From contig OZ024809.1 in NCBI GenBank assembly GCA_964017045.1, forward strand, positions 682,001 to 746,000: 64,000 nt of DNA. Direction: 5' to 3'. This document shows, piece by piece, positions 14,001 to 29,000 of this stretch (the stretch's first letter is position 1; each line of letters starts with the position of its first letter). This stretch comes from Omphiscola glabra (Eukaryota > Mollusca > Gastropoda > Lymnaeidae). The notes beneath the pieces are model-generated. The model made no database searches and was not told the origin of the DNA. It saw only the letters and a program-made list of their open reading frames with translations. The position numbers and the translations under genes were made by a program.

Positions 14001-17000
14001 CCAGCGGTCTCAAGATTATCTAAAACATGGGATAATAATCTGAGAACGGTGCATGATGATAAGTTCTTGGATAACTTAGGTGAAGATTTGCAGGTCTCAC
14101 AAAAATATAAAAAGCTTGAGTGCTTTACATTTGTCTACACAGTTATTTGTCAACAACAGTTGGTGATAGTAAAGTAAGAGACAAAGTTAAGTCTGTGGCA
14201 GTGGTTCAGTAAACGAATACCAGACCAGACCTACCGGTGTTCTTGTCAGTGAGTCAACATCAGCTTATTCCGGCGGGAATGATATTGCTGTAGGGGGGGT
14301 GATATTACTGGGGAGGGGGGGGCTGATATTACTTTGGTTGGATGATACTACTGTAGGGAGCTGATATTACTGAAGGGGGGCCGATAGTGCAATGGGGGGT
14401 GGAGCTGATGTTACTGAAGGGAGGCTGATATTACTGAAGAGGGGCTGATATTACTGTAGGGGCTGATATTATGTATTGGCCTACTAACTTCTAACTTTGG
14501 TCAATGATGTAGCAGGGGCAATTGAGTAATCTGCCAGTTCATTGTCGGTACAACCTTACTGGGTACACAGTAACCTGACAGATCAACAAAGGCTTCTTGC
14601 GGACATGTACATATCCATAAATGGTCACATAAGAACAAAATGACATACCTAAAAATTCATCCTCAAGGCCGTGGATGAAGGCACCACATGCCCCAATATT
14701 CAGGAGATTGACAGAGTCGGGGTCAACGTCCTCTTTTGGAGCATCATCTGCCCACTTCTGACCAGTTGACCATTCCCCTGACACATAGTTGTCTCTGGCT
14801 CTCTCGTGAGCTGATCTTTTTCTCTGGAATTGAAGTACAAAACATTCTTTGTATAAATCAATCTTTGTACAAGTTAATCTTTGAACAAGTCAATCTTTGT
14901 GCAGGTCAATCTTCAAATAAGTCATCTTCATATCAGTCAATCTTTATTTAAGTCAATCTTTGTATAAGTCAATAAAAAAAATCAAATAACACAACAGGAA
15001 AAATATCATGGAAACAGCTGATCTCTGAAGGCTGATGATTGTGTGTTCTCATGGACACAACAAGCAGTGATCTCATGGACACAACAAGTAGTGATCTCAT
15101 GGACACAACAAGTAGTGATCTCATGGACACAACAAGTAGTGATCTCATGGACACAACAAGTCGTGATCTCATGGACACAACACGTAGTGATCTCATGGAC
15201 ACAACAAGTAGTGATCTCATGGACACAACAAGTAGTGATCTCATGGACACAACAAGAAGTGATCTCATGTACACAACACGTAGTGGTCTCATGGACACAT
15301 CAAGTAGTGATCTCATGGACACAACAAGTCATGATCTTATGGACACAACAAGAAGTGATCTCATGGACACAACACGTAGTGGTCTCATGGACACATCAAG
15401 TAGTGATCTCATGGACACAACAAGTAGTGATCTCATGGACACAACAAGTAGTGATCTCATGAACACAAGTAGTGATCTCATGGACACAACAAGTCGTGAT
15501 CTCATAGACACATCAAGTCGTGATCTCATGGACACAACACGTAGTGATCTCATGGACACAACAAGTAGCGATCTCATGGACACAACAAGTCATGATCTCA
15601 TGGACACAACAAGTAGCGATCTCATCGACACAACAAGTCGTGATCTCATAGACACATCAAGTCATGATCTCATGGACACAACAAGTAGCGATCTCATGGA
15701 CACAACAAGTCGTGATCTCGTAGACACATCAAGTTGTGATCTCATGGACACAACACGTAGTGATCTTCCATCTCCACAAACACCTGCCTTACCACCATTT
15801 CCACACATTCAACATTGTACAGATATGTGCCAAGATATTGTACAGATATGTGCCAAGATATTTTACAGATACGTACCAAGACTTCGGGTTCTAGTCGACT
15901 TAACTGCCTAACAAGCTCTTATAGGAGAATCCACTCTAATGGACAAAAGGATCCACCATAGGGGACAAGATTATTCACTATATGGGACAACAGGATCCAC
16001 TATATGTGACAAGATGATCTACCATAGGTCAAAAGAAAAGAGGATCTACAATAGAGGACAAGACAATCCACCATAAGGGACAAGAGGATCCACCTTAGGA
16101 GACAAGATAATCCACCACAAAATAGCCGAATACTGTTGAAATGGATATCAAAATTGTAAAAAAAAAAAAAAAAAAAATTCTTGATGACAAGGTGACAAAA
16201 AAATTAAGTCCAAAATTACTTCCTAACTTATAGGAGAAGACAAAGGTTATAATCCTTCATGAGAAGGCAAAGGTTATAATCCTTCATGAGAAGATAACAG
16301 TTATAATCCTTCATGAGAAGGCAACAGTTATAATCCTTCATGAGAAGACAAAGGTTATAATCCTTCATGAGAAGGCAAAAGTTATAATCCTTCATGAGAA
16401 GGCAACAGTTATAATCCTTCATGAGAAGACAAAGGTTATAATCCTTCATGAGAAGACAACAGTTATAATCCTTCATGAGAAGGCAACAGTTATAATCCTT
16501 CATGAGAAGACAAAGGTTATAATCCTTCATGAGAAGACAAAGGTTATAATCCTTCATGAGAAGGCAACAGTTATAATCCTTCATGAGAAGACAAAGGTTA
16601 TAATCCTTCATGAGAAGACAACAGTTATAATCCTTCATGAGAAGACAAGGGTTATAATCCTTCATGAGAAAGCAACAGTTATAATCCTTCATGAGAAGAC
16701 AAAGGTTATAATCCTTCATGAGAAGACAATAGTTATAATCCTTCATGAGAAGGCAACAGTTATAATCCTTCATGAGAAGACAAAGGTTATAATCCTTCAT
16801 GAGAAGGCAAAGGTTATAATCCTTCATGAGATGACAACAGTTATAATCCTTCATGAGAAGACAAAGGTTATAATCCTTCATGAGAAGGCAACAGTTATAA
16901 TCCTTCATGAGAAGACAAAGGTTATAATCCTTCATGAGAAGACAACAGTTATAATCCTTCATGAGAAGGCAACAGTTATAATCCTTCATGAGAAGACAAA

Positions 17001-20000
17001 GGTTATAATCCTTCATGAGAAGACAAAGGTTATAATCCTTCATGAGAAGGCAACAGTTATAATCCTTCATGAGAAGACAACAGTTATAATCCTTCATGAG
17101 AAGGCAACAGTTATAATCCTTCATGAGAAGGCAACAGTTATAATCCTTCATGAGAAGACAAAGGTTATAATCCTTCATGAGAAGACAACAGTTATAATCC
17201 TTCATGAGAAGGCAACAGTTATAATCCTTCATGAGAAGACAAAGGTTATAATCCTTCATGAGAAGACAAAGGTTATAATCCTTCATGAGAAGACAACAGT
17301 AATAATCCTTCATGAGAAGACAAAGGTTATAATCCTTCATGAGAAGGCAACAGTTATAATCCTTCATGAGAAGACAAAGGTAATAATCCTTCATGAGAAG
17401 ACAAAGGTTATAATCCTTCATGAGAAGGCAACAGTTATAATCCTTCATGAGAAGACAAAGGTTATAATCCTTCATGAGAAGACAACAGTTATAATCCTTC
17501 ATGAGAAGACAAGGGTTATAATCCTTCATGAGAAGGCAACAGTTATAATCCTTCATGAGAAGACAAAGGTTATAATCCTTCATAGAAGACAACAGTTATA
17601 ATCCTTCATGAGAAGGCAACAGTTATAATCCTTCATGAGAAGACAAAGGTAATAATCCTTCATGAGAAGACAAAGGTTATAATCCTTCATGAGAAGGCAA
17701 CAGTTATAATCCTTCATGAGAAGACAAAGGTTATAATCCTTCATGAGAAGACAACAGTTATAATCCTTCATGAGAAGACAAGGGTTATAATCCTTCATGA
17801 GAAGGCAACAGTTATAATCCTTCATGAGAAGACAAAGGTTATAATCCTTCATGAGAAGACAACAGTTATAATCCTTCATGAGAAGGCAACAGTTATAATC
17901 CTTCATGAGAAGACAAAGGTTATAATCCTTCATGAGAAGACAAAGGTTATAATCCTTCATGAGAAGACAACAGTAATAATCCTTCATGAGAAGACAAAGG
18001 TTATAATCCTTCATGAGAAGGCAACAGTTATAATCCTTCATGAGAAGACAAAGGTAATAATCCTTCATGAGAAGACAAAGGTTATAATCCTTCATGAGAA
18101 GGCAACAGTTATAATCCTTCATGAGAAGACAAAGGTTATAATCCTTCATGAGAAGACAACAGTTATAATCCTTCATGAGAAGACAAGGGTTATAATCCTT
18201 CATGAGAAGGCAACAGTTATAATCCTTCATGAGAAGACAAAGGTTATAATCCTTCATAGAAGACAACAGTTATAATCCTTCATGAGAAGGCAACAGTTAT
18301 AATCCTTCATGAGAAGACAAAGGTTATAATCCTTCATGAGAAGGCAAAAGTTATAATCCTTCATGAGAAGGCAACAGCTATAATCCTTCATGAGAAGACA
18401 AAGGTTATAATCCTTCATGAGAAGACAACAGTTATAATCCTTCATGAGAAGGCAACAGTTATAATCCTTCATGAGAAGACAAAGGTTATAATCCTTCATG
18501 AGAAGACAAAGGTTATAATCCTTCATGAGAAGGCAACAGTTATAATCCTTCATGAGAAGACAAAGGTTATAATCCTTCATGAGAAGACAACAGTTATAAT
18601 CCTTCATGAGAAGACAAGGGTTATAATCCTTCATGAGAAGGCAACAGTTAAAATCCTTCATGAGAAGACAAAGGTTATAATCCTTCATGAGAAGACAACA
18701 GTTATAATCCTTCATGAGAAGGCAACAGTTATAATCCTTCATGAGAAGACAAAGGTTATAATCCTTCATGAGAAGGCAAAGGTTATAATCCTTCATGAGA
18801 AGGCAACAGTTATAATCCTTCATGAGAAGACAAAGGTTATAATCCTTCATGAGAAGGCAACAGTTATAATCCTTCATGAGAAGACAAAGGTTATAAGCCT
18901 TCATGAGAAGGCAACAGTTATAATCCTTCATGAGAAGACAACAGTTATAATCCTTCATGAGAAGACAAAGGTTATAATCCTTCATGAGAAGGCAACAGTT
19001 ATAATCCTTCATGAGAAGGCAACAGTTATAATCCTTCATGAGAAGGCAACAGTTATAATCCTTCATGAGAAGGCAACAGTTATAATCCTTCATGAGAAGA
19101 CAACAGTTATAATCCTTCATAAGAAGGCAACAGTTATAATCCTTCATAAGAAGACAACAGTTATAATCATTCATGAGAAGACAACAGTTATAATCCTTCA
19201 TGAGAAGACAACAGTTATAATCCTTCATGAGAACTAAATAGTTGAATTTCCAATTGAGTTGTCATAAGGTTAAACAGATGAGACTCTGCTCTGTCAATGT
19301 TCTTTTAATTCTATCTTGATTCATTTGGTAGCAAGGCCTTCAAGTTCAACTCACCCTCAGTTGAGACATAATCTTCTTGTCCAGGGTCTGCTCCAGAAAC
19401 TTTGGGCTCACAAGATGAAGAGACCCCTGAAAACAGACAAGAAAGTTCAAACAAATGAAATTGGAGCAGCGAGCTCGTTTATTTAAAATGCCATAGCAAT
19501 CATACATGATACAGGCTGTACCAACAATAAACAAAACATGTGCTGTACCAACCATATTAAAGACATGGGCCGTACCAACCATTAACATAACAAGGGCTGT
19601 ACCAACCTTTAACATAACAAGGGCTGTACCAACCATTAACAAAACAAGGGCTGTACCAACCATTAACATAACAAGGGCTGTACCAACCATTAACATAACA
19701 AGGGCTGTACCAACCATTAACAAAGAAAGGCCTGTACCAACCATTAACATAACAAGGGCTGTACCAACCATTAACATAACAAGGGCTGTACCAAACTTTA
19801 ACATAACAAGGACTTTACCAACCATTAACATAACAAGGGCTGTACCAACCATTAACATAACAAGGGCTGTACCAACCATTAACATAACAAGGGCTGTACA
19901 TTACATAGCCCATACCTATCAATAACTGGCAATCTTTTTGACTGAGATGTCTGTTACCATGTCCGTACCTACCAATAACTGGCAAGCTTTGACCTTGACT

Positions 20001-23000
20001 TTGACTGAAATGTCTGTTACCATGCTGCAAATTTTAGCAAAGCCATCATCCAGCAATCTCAATTCTTCCATGGAATCTGTGACAGGCACAAAGCTGGAAA
20101 AAATGGCAAGTTAATCATGTCTGAAATTATGGGAAATGGATGTTAAATAATAATATGATTAGCAATAACAGTAATATCACCCCCCTACAGTCAATCAAAC
20201 CATTACAACAAGGAAGTCAATCAAACCATTACAACAAGGAAGTCAATCAAACCATTACAACAAGGAAGTCAATCAAACCATTACAACAAGGAAGTCAATC
20301 AAACCACTACAACAAGGAAGTCAATCAAACCATTACACCAAGGAAGTCAATCAAACCATTACAACAAGGAAGTCAATCAAACCATTACAACAAGGAAGTC
20401 AATCAAACCATTACAACAAGGAAGTCAATCAAACCACTACAACAAGGAAGTCAATCAAACCATTACAACAAGGAAGTCAATCAAACCATTACAACAAGGA
20501 AGTCAATCAAACAATTACAACAAGGAGGTCAATCAAACCATTACAACAAGGAAGTAAATCAAACCATTACAACAAGGAAGTCAATCAAACCATTACAACA
20601 AGGAAGTCAATCAAACAACTACAACAAGGAAGTCAATCAAACCACTACAACAAGGAAGTCAATCAAACAATTACATCAAGGAAGTCAATCAAACCCCTAC
20701 AACAAGGAGGTCAATTAAACCATTACAACAAGGAAGTCAATCAAACCATTACAACAAGGAAGTCAATCAAACCACTACAACAAGGAAGTCAATCAAACAA
20801 TTACATCAAGGAAGTCAATCAAACCCCTACAACAAGGAGGTCAATTAAACCATTACAACAAGGAAGTCAATCAAACCATTACAACAAGGAAGTCAATCAA
20901 ACCATTACAACAAGGAAGTCAATCAAACCATTACAACAAGGAAGTCAATCAAACCATTACAACAAGGAAGTCAATCAAACCACTACAACAAGGAAGTCAA
21001 TCAAACCATTACAACAAGGAAGTCAATCAAACCATTACAACAAGGAAGTCAATCAAACCATTACATCAAGGAAGTCAATCAAACCATTACAACAAGGAAG
21101 TCAATCAAACCATTACAACAAGGAAGTCAATCAAACCCCTACAACAAGGAGGTCAATCAAACCATTACAACAAGGAAGTCAATCAAACCATTACAACAAG
21201 GTAGTCAATCAAACCATTACAACAAGGAAGTCAATCAAACCATTACAACAAGGAAGTCAATCAAACCATTACAACAAGGAAATCAATCAAACCATTACAA
21301 CAAGGAAGTCAATCAAACCATTACAACAAGGAAGTCAATCAAACCATTACAACAAGGAAGTCAATCAAACCATTACAACAAGGAAGTCAATCAAACCATT
21401 ACAACAAGGAAGTCAATCAAACCATTACAACAAGGAAGTCAATCAAACCATTACAACAAGGAAGTCAATCAAACCACTACAACAAGGAAGTCAATCAAAC
21501 CATTACAACAAGGAAATCAATCAAACCATTACAACAAGGAAGTCAATCGCACCATTACTACAACTGAAGTCAATCAAACCATTACAACAAGGAAGTCAAT
21601 CAAACCACTACAACAGGGAAGTCAATCAAACAATTACAACAAGGAAGTCAATCAAACCACTACAACAAGGAAGTCAATCAAACCATTACAACAAGGAAGT
21701 CAATCAAACCATTACACCAAGGAAGTCAATCAAACCATTACAACAAGGAAGTCAATCAAACCATTACAACAAGGAAGTCAATCAAACCATTACAACAAGG
21801 AAGTCAATCAAACCATTACAACAAGGAAGTCAATCAAACCATTACAACAAGGAAGTCAATCAAACCATTACAACAAGGAAGTCAATCAAACCACTACAAC
21901 AAGGAAGTCAATCAAACCATAACAACAAGGAAGTCAATCAAACCATTACACCAAGGAAGTCAATCAAACCATTACAACAAGGAAGTAAATCAAACCATTA
22001 CAACAAGGAAGTCAATCAAACCACTACAACAAGGAAGTCAATCAAACAATTACAACAAGGAAATCAATCAAACCATTACAACAAGGACGTCAATCAATTC
22101 ACTACAACAAGGAAGTCAATCAAACCACTACAACAAGGAAGTCAATCAAACCATTACAACAAGGAAGTCAATCAAACCATTACAACAAGGAAGTCAATCA
22201 AACCACTACAACAAGGAAGTCAATCAAACCACTACAACAAGGAAGTCAGTCAAACCACTAAAACAAGGAAGTCAATGAAACAACTAATAACAAGGGAGTC
22301 AATCAAATCACTGCAACAAGGAAGTCAATGAAACCACTACAACAAGGGAGTCAATCAAACAACTACAACAAGGAAGTCAATCAAACAACTACAACAAGGA
22401 AGTCAATCAAACCACTACAACAAGGGAGTCATTGAAACCACTACAACAAGGAAGTCAATCACACCACTATAACAAGGGAGTCAATTAAACACCTACAACA
22501 AGGAAGTCAATCAAACCACTACAACAAGGAAGTCAATCAAACAATTACAACAAGGGAGTCAATCAAACCACTACAACAAGGGAGTAAATCAAAGCACTAC
22601 AACAAGGGAGTCAATCAAACCACTACAACAAGGAAGTCAATCAAACCACTACTACAAGGGAGTCAATCAAACCACTACAACAAGGGAGTCAATCAAACCA
22701 CTGTAACAAGGGAGTCAATCAAATCACTACAACAAAGAAGTCAATCAAACCACTACAACAAGGGAGTCAATCAAACCACTACACAAGGAAGTCAATCAAA
22801 CCACTACAACAAGGGAGTCAATCATACCACTACAACAAGGGAGTCAATCAAACCACTACAACAAGGAAATAAATCAAACCACTACAACAAGGAAGTCAAT
22901 CAAACCACTACAACAAGGGAGTCAATCAAACCATTACACCAAGGAAGTCAATCAAACCATTACAACAAGGAAGTCAATCAAACCATTACAACAAGGAAGT

Positions 23001-26000
23001 CAATCAAACCATTACAACAAGGAAGTCAATCAAACCACTACAACAAGGAAGTCAATCAAACCATTACAACAAGGAAGTCAATCAAACCATTACAACAAGG
23101 AAGTCAATCAAACAATTACAACAAGGAGGTCAATCAAACCATTACAACAAGGAAGTAAATCAAACCATTACAACAAGGAAGTCAATCAAACCATTACAAC
23201 AAGGAAGTCAATCAAACAACTACAACAAGGAAGTCAATCAAACCACTACAACAAGGAAGTCAATCAAACAATTACATCAAGGAAGTCAATCAAACCCCTA
23301 CAACAAGGAGGTCAATTAAACCATTACAACAAGGAAGTCAATCAAACCATTACACCAAGGAAGTCAATCAAACCATTACAACAAGGAAGTCAATCAAACC
23401 ATTACAACAAGGAAGTCAATCAAACCATTACAACAAGGAAGTCAATCAAACCACTACAACAAGGAAGTCAATCAAACCATTACAACAAGGAAGTCAATCA
23501 AACCATTACAACAAGGAAGTCAATCAAACAATTACAACAAGGAGGTCAATCAAACCATTACAACAAGGAAGTAAATCAAACCATTACAACAAGGAAGTCA
23601 ATCAAACCATTACAACAAGGAAGTCAATCAAACAACTACAACAAGGAAGTCAATCAAACCACTACAACAAGGAAGTCAATCAAACAATTACATCAAGGAA
23701 GTCAATCAAACCCCTACAACAAAAAGGTCAATTAAACCATTACAACAAGGAAGTCAATCAAACCATTACAACAAGGAAGTCAATCAAACCACTACAACAA
23801 GGAAGTCAATCAAACAATTACATCAAGGAAGTCAATCAAACCCCTACAACAAGGAGGTCAATTAAACCATTACAACAAGGAAGTCAATCAAACCATTACA
23901 ACAAGGAAGTCAATCAAACCATTACAACAAGGAAGTCAATCAAACCATTACAACAAGGAAGTCAATCAAACCATTACAACAAGGAAGTCAATCAAACCAC
24001 TACAACAAGGAAGTCAATCAAACCATTACAACAAGGAAGTCAATCAAACCATTACAACAAGGAAGTCAATCAAACCATTACATCAAGGAAGTCAATCAAA
24101 CCATTACAACAAGGAAGTCAATCAAACCATTACAACAAGGAAGTCAATCAAACCCCTACAACAAGGAGGTCAATCAAACCATTACAACAAGGAAGTCAAT
24201 CAAACCATTACAACAAGGTAGTCAATCAAACCATTACAACAAGGAAGTCAATCAAACCATTACAACAAGGAAGTCAATCAAACCATTACAACAAGGAAAT
24301 CAATCAAACCATTACAACAAGGAAGTCAATCAAACCATTACAACAAGGAAGTCAATCAAACCATTACAACAAGGAAGTCAATCAAACCATTACAACAAGG
24401 AAGTCAATCAAACCATTACAACAAGGAAGTCAATCAAACCATTACAACAAGGAAGTCAATCAAACCATTACAACAAGGAAGTCAATCAAACCACTACAAC
24501 AAGGAAGTCAATCAAACCATTACAACAAGGAAATCAATCAAACCATTACAACAAGGAAGTCAATCGCACCATTACTACAACTGAAGTCAATCAAACCATT
24601 ACAACAAGGAAGTCAATCAAACCACTACAACAGGGAAGTCAATCAAACAATTACAACAAGGAAGTCAATCAAACCACTACAACAAGGAAGTCAATCAAAC
24701 CATTACAACAAGGAAGTCAATCAAACCATTACACCAAGGAAGTCAATCAAACCATTACAACAAGGAAGTCAATCAAACCATTACAACAAGGAAGTCAATC
24801 AAACCATTACAACAAGGAAGTCAATCAAACCATTACAACAAGGAAGTCAATCAAACCATTACAACAAGGAAGTCAATCAAACCATTACAACAAGGAAGTC
24901 AATCAAACCACTACAACAAGGAAGTCAATCAAACCATAACAACAAGGAAGTCAATCAAACCATTACACCAAGGAAGTCAATCAAACCATTACAACAAGGA
25001 AGTAAATCAAACCATTACAACAAGGAAGTCAATCAAACCACTACAACAAGGAAGTCAATCAAACAATTACAACAAGGAAATCAATCAAACCATTACAACA
25101 AGGACGTCAATCAATTCACTACAACAAGGAAGTCAATCAAACCACTACAACAAGGAAGTCAATCAAACCATTACAACAAGGAAGTCAATCAAACCATTAC
25201 AACAAGGAAGTCAATCAAACCACTACAACAAGGAAGTCAATCAAACCACTACAACAAGGAAGTCAGTCAAACCACTAAAACAAGGAAGTCAATGAAACAA
25301 CTAATAACAAGGGAGTCAATCAAATCACTGCAACAAGGAAGTCAATGAAACCACTACAACAAGGGAGTCAATCAAACAACTACAACAAGGAAGTCAATCA
25401 AACAACTACAACAAGGAAGTCAATCAAACCACTACAACAAGGGAGTCATTGAAACCACTACAACAAGGAAGTCAATCACACCACTATAACAAGGGAGTCA
25501 ATTAAACACCTACAACAAGGAAGTCAATCAAACCACTACAACAAGGAAGTCAATCAAACAATTACAACAAGGGAGTCAATCAAACCACTACAACAAGGGA
25601 GTAAATCAAAGCACTACAACAAGGGAGTCAATCAAACCACTACAACAAGGAAGTCAATCAAACCACTACTACAAGGGAGTCAATCAAACCACTACAACAA
25701 GGGAGTCAATCAAACCACTGTAACAAGGGAGTCAATCAAATCACTACAACAAAGAAGTCAATCAAACCACTACAACAAGGGAGTCAATCAAACCACTACA
25801 CAAGGAAGTCAATCAAACCACTACAACAAGGGAGTCAATCATACCACTACAACAAGGGAGTCAATCAAACCACTACAACAAGGAAATAAATCAAACCACT
25901 ACAACAAGGAAGTCAATCAAACCACTACAACAAGGGAGTCAATCATACCACTACAACAAGGAAGTCAATCAAACCATTACAACAAGGAAATAAATCAAAC

Positions 26001-29000
26001 CACTACAACAAGGAAGTCAATCAAACCATTACAACAAGGAAATAAATCAAACCACTACAACAAGGAAGTCAATCAAACCACTACAACAAGGGAGTCAATC
26101 AAACCACTACAACAAGGAAATAAATCAAACCACTACAACAAGGAAGTCAATCAAACCACTACAACAAGGAAGTCAATCAAACCACTACAACAAGGAAGTC
26201 AATCAAACCATTACAACAAGGGAATAAATCAAACCACTACAACAAGGAAATAAATCAAACCACTACAACAAGGGAGTCAATCAAACCATTACAACAAGGA
26301 AATAAATCAAACCACTACAACAAGGAAGTCAATCAATCCATTACAACAAGGAAGTCAATCAAACCATTACAACAAGGAAGTCAATCAAACCATTACAACA
26401 AGGAAGTCAATCAAACCATTACAACAAGGAAGTCAATCAAACCATTACAACAAGGGAATAAATCAAACCATTACAACAAGGAAGTCAATCAAACCACTAC
26501 AACAAGGGAATAAATCAAACCATTACAACAAGGAAGTCAATCAAACCACTACAACAAGGGAATAAATCAAACCATTACAACAAGGAAATAAATCAAACCA
26601 CTACAACAAGGAAGTCAATCAAACCATTACAACAAGGAAGTCAATCAAACCACTACAACAAGGAAGTCAATCAAACCACTACAACAAGGGAATAAATCAA
26701 ACCATTACAACAAGGAAATAAATCAAACCACTACAACAAGGAAGTCAATCAAACCATTACAACAAGGAAGTCAATCAAACCATTACAACAAGGAAGTCAA
26801 TCAAACCATTACAACAAGGAAGTCAATCAAACCACTACAACAAGGAAGTCAATCAAACCATTACAACAAGGAAGTCAATCAAACCATTACAACAAGGAAA
26901 TAAATCAAACCACTACAACAAGGAAGTCAATCAAACCACTACAACAAGGAAGTCAATCAAACCATTACAACAAGGAAGTCAATCAAACCATTACAACAAG
27001 GAAGTCAATCAAACCATTACAACAAGGAAGTCAATCAAACCATTACAACAAGGAAGTCAATCAAACCACTACAACAAGGAAGTCAATCAAACCATTACAA
27101 CAAGGAAGTCAATCAAACCATTACAACAAGGAAATAAATCAAACCACTACAACAAGGAAGTCAATCAAACCACTACAACAAGGGAGTCAATCAAACCACT
27201 ACAACAAGGAAGTCAATCAAACCATTACAACAAGGAAGTCAATCAAACCATTACAACAAGGAAGTCAATCAAACCATTACAACAAGGAAGTCAATCAAAC
27301 CATTACAACAAGGAAGTCAATCAAACCATTACAACAAGGAAGTCAATCAAACCACTACAACAAGGAAGTCAATCAAACCATTACAACAAGGAAGTCAATC
27401 AAACCATTACAACAAGGAAATAAATCAAACCACTACAACAAGGAAGTCAATCAAACCACTACAACAAGGGAGTCAATCAAACCACTACAACAAGGAAGTC
27501 AATCAAACCACTACAACAAGGAAGTCAATCAAACCACTACAACAAGGGAGTCAATCAAATCATTACAACAAGGGTGTCAATCAAACCACTACAACAAGGG
27601 AGTCAATGAAACAACTACAACAAGGGAGTCAATCAAACCACTACAACAAGGGAGTCAATCAAACCACTACAACAAGGGAGTCAATCAAACCACTACAACA
27701 AGGGAGTCAATCAAACCACTACAACAAGGGAGTCAATCAAACCACTACAACAAGGGAGTCAATCAAACCACTACAACAAGGAAGTCAATCAAACCACTAC
27801 AACAAAGGAGTCAATCAAACCACTACAACAAGGGAGTCATTGAAACAACTATTTTGGTTTCATTCTTCATTGTTAAAATATAAACATATTATATTTTTAC
27901 CTTAATTATTTTGTTAACAAAAATTAATCAAAGATGAGACCAGGCAGAAAAAAGATGAGACCAGATACAAAAAAGTTGAGACCAGACATACAAAAGATGA
28001 GAAATATGAGACCAGAGACACCAAAGAATGAGAAATATAAGACCAGACACACAAAGATGAGTCCTGACACACATAAAATGAGACCAGACAAAAAAGTAAG
28101 ACCAGACACAAAAAAGATGAGACCAGATGCACAGAAGTTGAGACTTGACACACAGAAGATGAGAACAGACTCACAAAAGATGAGACCAGACACACACCAC
28201 TGACATAGCAATAGCATACAAATATGTACACCTTAAGAAGTCTACAAAATGTGAATTCCTAAATAATGTATTTAGGGTACCACGACATTTGAAAATGAAC
28301 AACTTAAAAACTCAGATTTATTATATAATTACAATATAAGTGAAGGTAGAAAAAGTAGTTCCGCGACTTTTGGGGGTGGAGGCAGAACTCTTACCTTTCT
28401 GGGTACAGGTGACTCAAGACCCAAATAAGTTGAATCGCTGCAAGTCGGACACCCTCATAGTCATCTGAGAGGGCTGAGCAGGCTTGGTGATATACTGATA
28501 GGCTCAAATATTGGCCACTGTTGTGAAGTGTGAGCTGAAAGGAAGAGAGACTATGTACTCAGTGTACAATGATTGGCCACTGTTGTGAAGTGTGAGCTGA
28601 AAGAATGAGAGACTATGTACTCAGTGTACAAAGATTGGCCACTGTTGTGAAGTGTGAGCTGAAAGAATGAGAGACTATGTACTCAGTGTACAAAGATTGG
28701 CCACTGTTGTGAAGTGTGAGCTGAAAGGAAGAGAGACTATGTACTCAGTGTACAAAGATTGGCCACTGTTGTGAAGTGTGAGCTGAAAGAATGAGAGACT
28801 ATGTACTCAGTGTACAAAGATTGGCCACTGTTGTGAAGTGTGAGCTGAAAGGAAGAGATACTATGTACTCAGTGTACAAAGATTGGCCACTGTTGTGAAG
28901 TGTGAGCTGAAAGAATGAGAGACTATGTACTCAGTGTACAAAGATTGGCCACTGTTGTGAAGTGTGAGCTGAAAGAATGAGAGACTATGTACTCAGTGTA

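Noticed and set aside
15039..15911. 290-codon frame of MDTTSSDL repeats
   Set aside because: 24-bp minisatellite inside INTS4 intron 7 with no unique coding sequence around it.
16228..19228. Frames of 228-454 codons reading MKDYNLCLL repeats
   Set aside because: Period 27 is divisible by three and the frames end only where a one-base deletion occurs; it is an INTS4 intron array.
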